This document shows, one piece after another, positions 1 through 10,779 of a stretch of DNA of 32,247 bases. Under the pieces are notes generated by a model, which made no database searches, was not told the origin of the DNA, and saw nothing but the letters and a program-made list of their open reading frames with translations. Position 1 is the first letter of the stretch; each line of letters opens with the position of its first letter. A program made the translations under genes and the position numbers. The stretch covers positions 1 to 32,247 of the forward strand of contig JBBPSI010000265.1 in the NCBI GenBank assembly GCA_038093515.1, given 5' to 3'. This DNA is from Butyriboletus loyo (taxonomy: Eukaryota > Basidiomycota > Agaricomycetes > Boletales > Boletaceae).

Positions 1-2862
1 CAGGATCCGGAGCAAACCGTAATGAGCATACAAACAATCGCTCCGGTTTCAAGACACCTCGAGGGAAGGGAAAAGGGAAAGGACGTGCGAATGAAGTGGA
101 GATGGACATGGACGGATTTGCCAACATTGTAGAGTTGGGCGAAACACAACTAGGTGACCACACGCTTACAGATTTCCCGATGGAAACTGAATCAACCGTT
201 GGTCAAGCTGGTTGGGGAGATGATGATCCGATGGGACCACCCCTCGCATCACCTTATTTTGAGGATGGAGAAGCTAATGCGTCTTCTTCACACTCCTTTC
301 GGAAACGCCGCGACTCCCTCTAAACCTTCAGGGTCTCGTGGTCAGCCGAAGAAGAAGGAACGCAAAGCGAAAGCAGTCCGTCTTTCGACTTTTATAGAGT
401 CGATCGATGAGAAGGATGAAGAATCCTTTTATGGAAACACTGCTCATCGTGCTGATGGCACTTGGAAGCACGGTCTTGACTCCCGTGACATTAATGTCTG
501 GGACTCTACATACCAGCGAGATGCTGAGGACTATGATGCTGTATATGATTACAACGATGAATTCGATCTTGGTGATCTGTATATTGCGGGAGCTTACACA
601 TCCGGAGATGTCCCTTCAAAGAAGGATCTTCTTTCCAATGCCTGGATGATTGACAGTGGTTGCACAGACCATGTCACACCACACGTTGACGACTTCATGA
701 ACCTCGGAGAAACCGAGAGAATTGCGATCACAGCAAATGGCGCAACCATGAAGATGTTTGGACCTGGCACTGTGTTGTTATCACAGCGACTAGGGAAGGA
801 TAAGCCCATTCTTTTGGAGCTTACAGGAGTTTGGTATGCGCCTCAAGCAGCCCATAGACTCTTATCGGTCACCGCTCTAACCAAGGAAGGTTATCGATGC
901 GAAATAACCGATCAAACCAAGATTTGGAACCCTCAAGGACGTTTGGTAGTGCAGGCTTCTGCCTTGCTTCTGAACAATCCCCTCCACTGGTTTCAGGCTA
1001 AAATGCTAACTCCAGATGTCGGGATCCACTCCTTGCAGGATGTTGGATCTTCTTCATTGTGGCACCACCGTTTTGGTCATCCATCCAAGAACGTGTTATG
1101 CCATGCTTACAAGAACGTTAAGGGTATGCCGTTAATACCTGAACCTTCTGACGTCATCCCTTGTCGAGGCTGTGCCTTAGGCAAAATGCATGAACGTCCC
1201 TATGCACCTTCATCCAAACGCGCATCTCGGGTCCTTGGGCTAGTGCATTCCGACTTGGTCGAATTCCCCACACACTCTCGGACTCAGAAGCGCTACATTT
1301 TAACTTTTATTGATGACTTCTCTGCTTTTGCAGTTGTGCGGTTTTTGCGCCTTAAATCTGAGGCGGCTGATGCTTTTAAGGAAGTGGTCGTCTGGGCTGA
1401 AAGGCAGACCCAGTCTTCGCTTCTTGCTGTCCGTTCGGATCGTGGGGGGGAATACATGTCTAAAGACATTCGGACGTTCCTCTCGTCCAGGGGCATTGAG
1501 CATCAGCTCTCTGTACCTCATACCCCTCAACAGAATGGACGTGCAGAGCGATTTAATAGGACCATCCTGGAAAAAGAAGAAGCCATGCGCCATACTGCCT
1601 GTCTACCAAAAGTCTTCTGGCAGGACGCAACAGAAACCTCACTTCATATCTACAATCGCCAACTGATGCGTCGTCATAATTGGAAAACCCCCATCGAGAT
1701 GTTCTCTGGGGAGAAACCGGATATATCATATTTCCGGGTATTTGGATGTCGTGCATATGTTTTTATAAAGAAGGAACTCAGGGAAAACAAGTTGTCTCCA
1801 AAATCGGAACAAGCCACCTTCATCGGATATGAATCTGGCACCAAAGGCTATCGCTTTTGGTCTCCAACCTGAAGACGAGTTCTAGTAGAGTCCGTCGCGA
1901 CTTTTGATGAAGAAAACTTCCCACATTGTTCCAAAGAACAGAACGACAGACAAGCCGCAATTCCGCCTCCTATTTTTCCAACAGATGCCAATGAACATGG
2001 AGATTATGAAGATAGTACATCTGACGCCCCACCTTCAAATCAACAAAGAGCTGACGAGCCACCTCCATTAGGAGTACGATTTGATGGAACCGGTATAATA
2101 CGCGAAGGCCTACCACCAATTTCCCTCATCATTAATCCTGATGATTTGCAACAACCGTCTCCTCAACCATCAGTCACACCTTCACCATGGGTTATTCCTG
2201 AACATCCACCATCACCTTTAATCCTCGATCCTCCATCTCCTGATTCCGTTCATGAAGAACAACCACAGTTATTCTCACCTCCACGTCCTGGAGTTAAAAG
2301 AGAAACACCAGATACTGGACATAGATCGTCTATTATGGATCGACACCAACATAAACGTCAAATGATACCTCCGTTGGAAACTTTTGAAGATCCTGGTCGG
2401 ATTCGTCCTTCCACTTTCTTACCTCCAACAAGAGTATATCCTGAACGAATTACTGAGTTTCGCAATCGTCCTCATCAACATCATCCGACTCGAGAAATTC
2501 GTGCTCGAGGTCACCAACGTGACTTATATGATGAGTTCGATCAGGATTTACGATCTCAAGGTGCTCCAATCCCAACGATCAATGATTCAGATTTCTTGCA
2601 GACTGGTCAGGACTTTAATCCTCGTCCTACTCGCATCCGTGTTCCACAGATTGTCCCAGATAATGCTTATGGGAATCGACCTCCGATTGAGATAGAACGA
2701 GAGATACATCGAGGACTGGATCCTATTCAGGAGGAGTTAATTCCTACTCCACAACCGGTTAATCAACCGAGACCCACGAATGAAGAAGATGACTTAGGAC
2801 AGATGTACAGCGCTAAGTGGATTAAATCAGGTGGGTCTATCGGCGACTCGGTAACATATTAA
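1..2862 (+). pseudogene. Ty1/copia retrotransposon gag-pol remnant
   Basis: Remnant of an LTR retrotransposon polyprotein. The reading frame at positions 3-323 is a basic, Gly/Lys-rich Gag tail. A different frame, from about 300, carries Pol: an aspartic protease motif (WMIDSGCTDHVTP, about 643-681), a GAG-pre-integrase domain (LWHHRFGHPS, with CRGCALGK), and a full integrase core. The integrase D-D-E residues are visible in HSDLV, RSDRGGEY and PQQNGRAERFNRT. Pol is broken by one TGA at 1870-1872 and then stays open in the same frame to 2862 through a Pro-rich linker. Reverse transcriptase and RNase H never appear, and I saw no LTR. The start is outside the window. Gag and Pol are offset by +1 near 300-323, either programmed or a one-base indel. 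Family assignment is firm from the domain order; activity is ruled out by the missing RT. Confidence 0.88.
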
Positions 2863-3226
2863 CAGTTTCAACTCACAATGTGCCACCATCAACTTGAACA
2901 CGAAGCGCTCGCTGGGAAATCGCATGCCTTCAAGCGGTAACTGCGGCGTTGTCATACTTACTACCCATGTCGTCCGACTGATCCGCTTTTTGTTCCCTAC
3001 AGCACTGTTATGTATGTACCAATAAGATTTGTTCGGATCTATGCAACGCAAGGGAGCTGTGATGTCGGTTGCCAGATAATCGATGTATCACATGGGGTAA
3101 AGCCTGCTTTTGACTCAGAAATGTGTAATGAGAGCTAGCTCGAATGCATTACAAGGTGCTTGCGTCATAGCTCGTACAAGTACGCTCCCAGAGTTACAGG
3201 AAGGCATAAAATAAAACACGATGCCG

Positions 3227-4529
3227 CTAGTACATCAAATTACCAACAGCGGATGGAGTTCCGTTGTCACTGTACAGGCATGATCCTGTCCCAACGTAAG
3301 CTGCTCCAGAGGCGTCGTTCGCATCAAACAGGGACGGAGAGGTGGCTACGAATGGGAAATAAAGTTGCACGTAAGACGCACTGTCAAGGAAGGAGAAGGC
3401 CTGCTGGAAGAAGGTGATCCTTGGAGACCGTGTCAGAGATAGCTATGCATGGAACGGAGGGAACTTACTGGTCAGCCTGACCACCGGCGGGGTTCTGGAG
3501 GGCGAACTCGGTTATGACCAATTGATAATTCTTGTGGGAGTCTATGTCAATGTTTTGCGTGCAAGTATCAGTCACGATAGCTTACGGGGAACTGAGTATG
3601 CGCGGATTCGATGTAACTCTGGAACTCTGCGAACGAGCCTCTGGACGTGATAATGAGGTAAAGCGTTTGGTAGATAAGCAACCTGCCACTTACCCGTACC
3701 AGTGCTACCGATAACCAAGGCAGCCCGATCCATGAGCTAACGAACAAGAGGCAAACTCAATTTCAACTTACCAGATTAATGTAGTCAAAGTAGCACTGGC
3801 CAGCACAGGAGGTGATCATCTCGGAGACCCAACTCAGACCTTGGCCAGATGCCGTGCTCGAAGTGACGGCGGGAAGAGCTTTCTTGATAGCCTATTTCGT
3901 TCCTATGAGCGAGCACACTTGTAGATCTAGCAACGAATTTCCTACCAGAGGGTTGATGTATTGGATGTACCAAGAAGCAGCTTGACTAGGAGTGATGCCG
4001 TTGATATCGGGTTCGTTCAAACTGAACACGGCTATACATGGTCAAAGCCGTTGAGACAGCGCGAGGCAGGAGAACCGATGAAGAGACGTACTTGCCCACC
4101 CTTGGGCTTGCCAGCGAGAATAGAGATCGGCGATAGGACTCGAACTGCAGTCGAGGCAGCGTTGCATGCCAATAAAGCCGAGGCCGCCGTTGCCGTTGGT
4201 CGAAGGTGGTGCATAGGTTTCGTAGTCATAACTAGGTGTTATGATTGGATAAGTAATTGAGCCGCGAAATTGGAAACAGCATACATGGCGACCACTTCAC
4301 CGTCGCCATTGTTGAATACTCCAGGGTTACTGTGCTAAGCAGTCAAAAAATGGGACATATAGTCCAAGAAATGATCGCACAGAGATCCGTTGACTGGAGA
4401 AGAAAATGGTCAATCACGAGCTGGAAAGAGGTTCGTTGCATCCTTACACCAAGGCCAGCAGAGACCCCTCTTTCCTGCCTGGGCGGCAGTGGCAAATATT
4501 GAGAGGAAGACAAAGGCAGACGACAACAT
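3227..4529 (-). CDS. Secreted GH128/Asl1-like endo-beta-1,3-glucanase, ten exons
   Basis: Glycosyl hydrolase of the catalytic-core type (GH128, Asl1-like), expected to cut beta-1,3-glucan of fungal cell walls outside the cell. Exons on the minus strand: 4529-4448, 4393-4381, 4329-4285, 4231-4092, 4031-3946, 3891-3772, 3704-3694, 3640-3586, 3530-3469, 3419-3227. They join in phase with GT-AG borders into 268 residues. Residues 1-18 form a signal peptide ending TAAQA before GKRGLCWPW, the usual family N-terminus. NEPD (Glu100) and ITEF (Glu192) are the expected catalytic acids, and HWYG (163-166) is the conserved core motif. Two exons are only 13 and 11 nt. Gene prediction could easily miss them and call this a pseudogene, because no exon reads far alone. 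The start is the only ATG giving a signal peptide in frame. Exact substrate is inferred from the family. Confidence 0.85.
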
Positions 4530-6830
4530 AACGGAGGGAAAAATGCAGATGCTACATGACTGGATACCCGGACCATATTTATGCGGGTCCCTGCTATTCA
4601 GTCTGAGGCCGATGGCGACGGCGATACAAAATGCCATGGTCTCGTGGGCGATGCATTGGTCATAAGATACACGATTTGACCCGTGTGGGATGAAGCCCAA
4701 CCGGCGAGCAAGAACCCATGACGCAGTGCTGTATGAAACAGGCCACAGCGGAAGCAGCCGAGGCTGCCTCAAACATCTCGAATTCGGGTGTGATTGTTGC
4801 CAATGTCACCGCTCACTGCAAGAGACGTTCAGTACCCCTTCTGGCAGATCTGATGGCAAGAGTCTCTGTCATCCATGATGGTGACGACGTCAGTGCCTCC
4901 AATAGTATGATGGGGATGCTACCTTCAAGTTCCTGAGGACCCCGACCTCAGACATATTGAGCGTCAACTCGTAGTAGTCTGACTGGTTTATATTTATATT
5001 TTAACTATTGCACTCAAGAAAAAAAAGCTTGCTCTGAGATGAAACTCAGTCAACAGCCTCGCAGGACCACCAACCATAGCTGACCCATTCCCCTCTGCAT
5101 TGTTGCCTGAGACGTTCGCGTGAGCGTTAGCAGATCTCCTGAACGAATTGCGTTCGGAAGACGCTCAGGTATGTCGTTGCATCCAAATCCACCCCACGTG
5201 ACACATCTCACGGTGGTGCATGCGCTCGCAGCTCGGGCGCTCACCAGCACCCTCAGGGGCTTCGAATGTTGCAGAGCGAACCGGAACTGGTCCTCCATCT
5301 GATGACGTGAAAATCTTTAGCTGGCCATCGTCCAATCATAACCTGCGGTAGAGCAGTCAATCGGTAACGTTACTACACGCCTCTACAGATGGGCCATCGA
5401 TCGGGTGATGCTACTCACACTTGTCACTTCCTGCCTGCCTGAAAAATTCCTGGGTCCCGTGCGGCGGTGGAGACGGATTTACTTGAAACAAGATTATTTC
5501 CAGTGTATGAGATACTTCAGGGTGCTCGCCAATCTGTATTGGATATAGATATAGGATTGTTGGAGTGTTACGCTGACGGGCACGGCAGACATGGCAGGCA
5601 GGCACACGCGTGTGGATTTATCTCAACCCATGGCAACGACGCACCGTCACGCACGCTGCGCTCGGTGTGGGGTTTGCGGGCATTTCGAGGGTACGCTGCT
5701 GGTAGACACTGTTGGAATGAGAAAGCGTGCCCGCCGCCGAGTAGGAGCAGGCGGTATCATCTCCGTTTCCGTTTCCGTTTCCGTTTCCATCCATTATTAA
5801 TATTGATTAATCTGATTGACCGACCTTTCATATGTCAGATTCACCCGTTCATTCTATACTGACACATGTAATAGCTCCTTTTTTCGACCCGAGCGCGCCC
5901 TTGTTACTCTCACTCCTGTCCTACTTCGTATAGCATCCGACTTCATTTGTATAGACGCCCGTTAGCGATCACTCCCCTCAGCCCGTTAATCTATTGCGCA
6001 CGACGACCGAAGTGAGCCACATACAAAATACTGATACAGTACATAGTACGCTGTCACTTGATAGCCGTCGCGCGCCCATTGTATATTCCATAGGCACTTA
6101 CACAGGGGTCTGGTACTTAACCAAAGGGAGGTTTTGACGACGGGATGAACCATGAAACACTTGAGCAAGAGGAGAATTTGCAAATCGCCTACAAACATTG
6201 CGAGGCAGCGCCGCAGCGGGTTCGAACACCTGCTTGTGCGAGCACTACTGCGAATGTTCTAATCAGTTTACAAGGAGCAGGGGTATTCCACAGGTTGCAC
6301 TCTACCCACAACGGTGATGGTGCATACGAGCCCACCACCCAATAGCCAGCAACTTTCGACCCGAGTCCGTTTTCCATTCAGTCCTGCCACCTCAAACCAC
6401 AACCGTCTTCATTGATTTCAATTCATGGACATACCTGACGAGATACATTGACTTTGGACGAAAGTCCGAGGCGTTGGTGATAGATCAGAACGGATCACTT
6501 GTGGAGGAAGTACCTGAAGTAGCTGAATCAACCACGGAGGCTCAGCCCACCAGCATACAGTAGATGTTCGACTGGTATCCGTACAATTTCCAGAGTTACC
6601 GGACGGCACCGAGTTTGGACAGTATCCATGGGCTAGGCACTAGCATGATTCTCTTGTAGGGGACCGGTGTAAAAAAACCCATGCGTTAAAGCGTCTAAAT
6701 GTCGAGATCTTGGCACAATAAAACTTGTCGAGGGCACTCAAAGATCGCATGGTGTCAGGACCGGCAAGGTTGTGTTTAAGTGAGATGATGACATCTACGC
6801 TAATACATAGTTAAGCATTACATAAACCAT
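4530..6830. other. Long stretch with no supported gene
   Basis: The first few hundred bases are the upstream region of the glucanase gene. A 72-codon ORF at 4718-4936 (+) has no recognisable motif and no paralogue to test it against. A coding-like stretch at about 6424-6560 (+, containing DFGRKSEALVIDQ) stops at a TAG and has no convincing splice partner. Nothing else on either strand looked like a protein family, tRNA or transposon end. Old, degraded gene fragments are possible. Confidence 0.4.
5763..5789. repeat. CCGTTT hexamer microsatellite
   Basis: Four tandem copies of the hexamer CCGTTT followed by a partial copy. It lies in a gene-poor stretch and is probably neutral. Confidence 0.8.
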
Positions 6831-6863
6831 AGGGTTAGGGTTTGCCACTCCAAGGTTAGGGTT
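6831..6863. promoter_or_regulatory. PACE-like element flanked by two telobox motifs upstream of RPN10
   Basis: TTTGCCACT at 6841-6849 is the reverse complement of AGTGGCAAA, a form of the proteasome-associated control element (R-GTGGCAAA) bound by Rpn4 in yeast. It sits 97 bp before the RPN10 start codon. It is bracketed by AGGGTTAGGGTT (6831-6842) and GGTTAGGGTT (6854-6863), which resemble telomere-repeat promoter boxes bound by Tbf1/Rap1-type factors in other eukaryotes. The motifs are seen directly; function in this fungus is inferred. Confidence 0.5.
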
Positions 6864-6945
6864 CATGTTCGAGAACTGTGAAGACGCGTCATCCAAGTCG
6901 ACGACCAACGCAACTTGCCAGTGAACGTCGACGAGAACCTGCAAA

Positions 6946-8106
6946 ATGCCTCTCGAAGCGACGATGATGATAATCGACAATTCCGAGTACATGCGGAATG
7001 GCGACTACACACCGTCAAGATTCGATGCCCAGTCCGACGCTGTCAACACCATCTTCCAGACAAAGATCGACTCCAACCCAGAGAACACTGTCGGCCTCAT
7101 GACCATGGCTCACAAAGGGTGCGTAAGTGTTCACCTCTCATCATACACGGTGTACGCATCTCGTTCCTGTCCAGCCCAGAAGTCCTCGTGACCCATTCCA
7201 AAGACTTTGGTCAGATCCTCAAAGCGATTCATACCGCCACGCCCAAGATCGGTGGGTCGATAGACATCCCTACCGCTATCAACATCGCCCAGCTCGCACT
7301 CAAACACCGCGAAAACAAGAACCTCCGGCAGCGCATAATCGTTTTCGTTGGATCACCTCTGCAGGGTGCAGGTGCGGACGAACGGGAGATGGTCAAGCTC
7401 GCGAAGAAACTAAAAAAGAATAACGTGGCCATCGACTTCATCTCTTTTGGGGACGGTATTGAGGAGGGCGAGTCTAGCGTGCTCAAGTCGTTTGTCGACA
7501 ATGCTACCAGCGGCGATAATTCGTAAGTGCCACCTACGCTGGTCAGACTGACGAGTCTCTAACACAACATCCGGTCTAGACACTTGGTGCCTGTGCCTCC
7601 GGGCCCGCATCTGCTTTCAGATTTCGTACTGTCCTCACCTATTTTGTCGGAGGACCGCGGAATACCACCAGAGGCTATGGCTGGTGCGGCCGGTCCATCC
7701 AGCTCTGTTGGAGTAAACAACTTCGAATTTGGTGTCGATCCTAGTCTTGATCCTGAGCTTGCCATGGTAAGGTTATTGTGCTCCGGACACATGGATTCGG
7801 GTCTGATCGTGTTTGTAGGCATTACGTATGTCAATGGAGGAAGAGCAAGCACGGCAAGCTGCAGAAGAACAAGCGCGCCAAGCAGCGACAAATACTACTG
7901 CCTCTACCGAACGCACAGATGACACTGCAGATATTGATACGGATGAAGATGCTATGCTACAACAAGCGATCGCCATGTCCGAGGGTCGGGACGTGGACAT
8001 GGGGGAGGAAGGAGGTGATGATGATGACATGGATGAGGAAGAGGCGATTGCTCGAGCTATCGAGATGAGTATGAAGCAAGGTCAAGGAGAACAGAAGAAA
8101 CAGTAG
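6946..8106 (+). CDS. RPN10: 26S proteasome regulatory subunit Rpn10 (ubiquitin receptor)
   Basis: Subunit of the proteasome 19S particle that captures polyubiquitinated substrates. Exons 6946-7118, 7175-7522, 7580-7766 and 7819-8106 splice in phase to 331 residues, with introns of 56, 57 and 52 nt. The N-terminal VWA domain starts [20 protein letters not shown] and includes [21 protein letters not shown] and [18 protein letters not shown], all close to yeast and human Rpn10. HLVPVPPGP follows the VWA domain as in other orthologues. Three ubiquitin-interacting motifs can be seen, at about 230-250 ([14 protein letters not shown]), 278-292 ([14 protein letters not shown]) and 307-325 ([13 protein letters not shown]), separated by acidic stretches. 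The start has strong N-terminal homology. The gene is convergent with the left DUF6533 copy, and its last 34 bases are duplicated at 26427-26460. Confidence 0.96.
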
Positions 8107-8291
8107 CAGGTTGTGGACCACTTCTTTACACCAGTGCTCGTGACCCAGGCACTGCACATGCACCAGTAAGTATATATTTTCCTTTGACTACGAGCTTGCA
8201 TTGGCAAGGCAACTTGGTGATTCAGATCCTCAACCCACCCAATGTACCAACAAATCGAAGTTAAGTGTTCGAGAACGTTTGCAATGTACAA

Positions 8292-9917
8292 TCATACAGT
8301 GTCTATCATTTCAGCTTGTGTTGTAGAAGGAACCGTTGACCTAGCTCGATAACGCAAAGTGTCGAGTGAAAACTCGGCCCCAAACAACGTCATCTGTGAA
8401 TCACACTGCCGAAGGTTGAAAAAAATCCGAGAGGCTAGGAGGCCGTGAATTGCCACCTGAGCGCTGTTACGGAACAACACAAGGTGAGAAACCGAAGGTG
8501 TCTAGGACATGGAAAAGAATACGAACGTATCCAATGCAGGGATATATGCAATCTGTTGGAGAAAACATGCTCAAGGCTGGGTAAGAAACATGATGTCGTA
8601 CACACTCACCGGTGCAGCAACCTGTACAGCCATGTTAGTGGCAGACAACACTAGATGATTGATACGTTTCAATCAATGAGGCTTCTCCGTGAGATAGGGG
8701 GATCGCTCACCAATAATCAACCACATATACATGATCCCGTCCCAATACAGTGTATTCAACGTTCTACCGCGGACGTTGCGATATGTTCTGAACTTTCTCC
8801 AGGTATTCATGCTTTGAAGGACTGGAGGAAAGATGAGATCTAATGCGACAGAAAGTCGTGACAAAGAACGTACCGATTTCGTACCCCATCAGTAGAGCAT
8901 ATTGAAGTGCGGCATTCCTCGACGACCGGTAAGCACACACGGATGGATAGAATTCTGTCTCGATACCCTTGAGCGGCGACTTGTCATATGAGTTGACTAG
9001 ACTGACGATAGAATGAAGTGGAGTCCCCAGGTAAAGACATGTTGATTAGCCGCGATAACACCTCAGCGCCCGCAATGAATGCCTGGAAATGTACAAAATC
9101 CGTCGACTAGGTTCCACTCATGCAAATATACACTAGAACACGACTCACCCCCGCCAGCAGTAATAGAACGATAAGCACCCTAGTGCTGCGACCCCACAAA
9201 GCATATGTACGTAGAATCAAGATTCCCTCCGCGAAGATGATGCTAGCACTGTACATGGCTGACAGAGGATGTCAGCAAGCGCATAAAATGCGTCGGGACA
9301 TAACTTGACCATCTAAGGCGAGAACAAAGCTTCCACACTGAAAACGAGGTTCGAGATGATCCGCCGGTGAGTCCAATACAAACGCTCACTGTTGGGTTGA
9401 CCAGAGCGTCTGAATGATAACAGTGTTCAGACACCCGATAGAGACAAGAAAGTGGAACGGACCATAACAAGTCAGTGAGGAAGAAATAAACGGGAGGTAT
9501 CTTGATACTGTAAACACAATGCGTGTCACCCCCCACTTCGTACCCCATACATATTCTACCTAGTAATTCTGCAGTTGAGAATAGCCAAATGCACAAATGG
9601 AAAGAAAAAACCTCGGTAGAAAATGTTAAACTATAATCGAATGCCTGCCTGGGCAGGGTAAGTGTTAGATCTAATCGGCGGTCTGGCAGCATCGAACATA
9701 CGAAGACAGCCAACGCAGCAACTACAAAAAAGATATATCAGCGCGGTGGGACATCATCAGGGTTAAACCAGGCGTACCATTGAGGTACTACGATGAGCGG
9801 ACACTCGTGAATTAGCATCCTTTGATCCGTCAAACGTGGGAGTGAGCACACCTTGCTAAATTGGAGGCGGAAAAGGTCAGTTAGGACGTCATCCACTAAT
9901 GCATACTCGGGGAGCAT
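8292..9917 (-). pseudogene. DUF6533-type multi-pass membrane protein, left copy with in-frame stop
   Basis: Copy of the intact gene at 24632-26253. The same exon chain can be followed from MLPEYALVDDVL at 9917 through the DUF6533 signature (AFDYSLTFSTE, then VEYVWGTKWGVTRIVF and SRYLPF), ILILRTYALWGRS, TLYWDGIMYMW and LLASRIFFNLRQ. In the last exon a TAG at 8502-8504 replaces the AAG of the right copy and would remove about 70 residues, including the conserved SRIFFNL segment. A 45-nt GT-AG intron could in theory skip this stop, but the right copy lacks that donor, so I treat the gene as probably broken. Function of DUF6533 proteins is unknown; they are expanded in mushrooms. It is convergent with RPN10, 185 bp apart. 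Confidence 0.7.
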
Positions 9918-10779
9918 CGTCGGGGCGTTGAGGGCCCCAGGGGACTAAGGTGGGCATGGACGACCTGCGCAGCCGCCATAAGGTCTTATTACGAATGAGC
10001 AGGCACCAAAAGAAGCACGAGGAATGATACTTCATACCCGATTGGCAACTTAACAGCGAACTAACCCCATTCGTAGCGAGTGTCCGCGCTAGCGGGAAAC
10101 ATTGAGGGTCAATTAGATGACCGGGAAAAAAAAGCGACACGCGTCACTAGGTTACAGGCGGCACACCTCGTAACTGCGAAAGGCCAAAACAGTATTATGA
10201 ACGTTTGAACTCCCTCGATGATCAAAATGAGGCAGCAACTATTGGGAGCACAGGTCACTTTTACTTTCTCATCGGATCATGACGAGGCCCATTCAACTTC
10301 CCGGGTACCATCATGAAGTCTTGCATTGAATTGACATTCCGCGTTTCACATCGCGAAGCACTCCGGGGATGGCAAATTCAAGTCGTCAGGTCGTCTGGTT
10401 TACGAGTCATATCGAAGTCAAAGGTTGCGGCTGGAATCCACCTCGTCATCGTGCAAATCTGATGCCAGCCACCTCAGATCAGTGAAACGGTTAATTGGTC
10501 GGAACCAACGGCTAGCAGTCTGTAGCACTAGGTTAGCATCGGAAACCACTGGCAACTATTCTACTGACGCCTCTTCAAATCATAGCAATGATTATCACCA
10601 CTTGCTTCCAGCCGCACCCAAATGCATCCAGTCAGTCCCAGTCTCAATTCCCCCTCCGAGAGGCTGACGATGTTCCTCCTCCATGCCAGCCCAATCTAAA
10701 CTGAGGCCAACATGCCAGGGTTATATAAACGATCATCCCCTCGTCCTCTGTACCCCAGTTCAGTTGCCATCGAACGATC
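9918..10779. promoter_or_regulatory. Divergent intergenic region with TATA box, left arm
   Basis: This region separates the DUF6533 copy (-) from the membrane-protein gene (+) and should hold both promoters. A clear TATATAAA lies at 10722-10729, about 50 bp before the ATG at 10780. The right arm has CATATAAA at the same place. No ORF in here is supported. Confidence 0.55.

Noticed and set aside
1..3200. LTRs bounding the copia remnant
   Set aside because: No TG...CA-ended direct repeat was visible; the 5' side is outside the window and the 3' side ends before the RT domain.
4718..4936. 72-codon plus-strand ORF upstream of the glucanase gene
   Set aside because: No motif, no splice partner and no duplicate to test it; could be chance.
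6208..6230. GCGGGTTCGAACACCTGC resembles a tRNA B box / T arm
   Set aside because: The five-base T stem does not pair properly, and no matching D arm, anticodon arm or acceptor stem surrounds it on either strand.
9405..9480. Apparent loss of a splice acceptor (AAG to AAC) in the left DUF6533 copy
   Set aside because: A second in-frame acceptor 15 nt downstream (CATTCAG / CACTCAG) exists in both arms and gives a more normal 53-nt intron, so no lesion is needed here.
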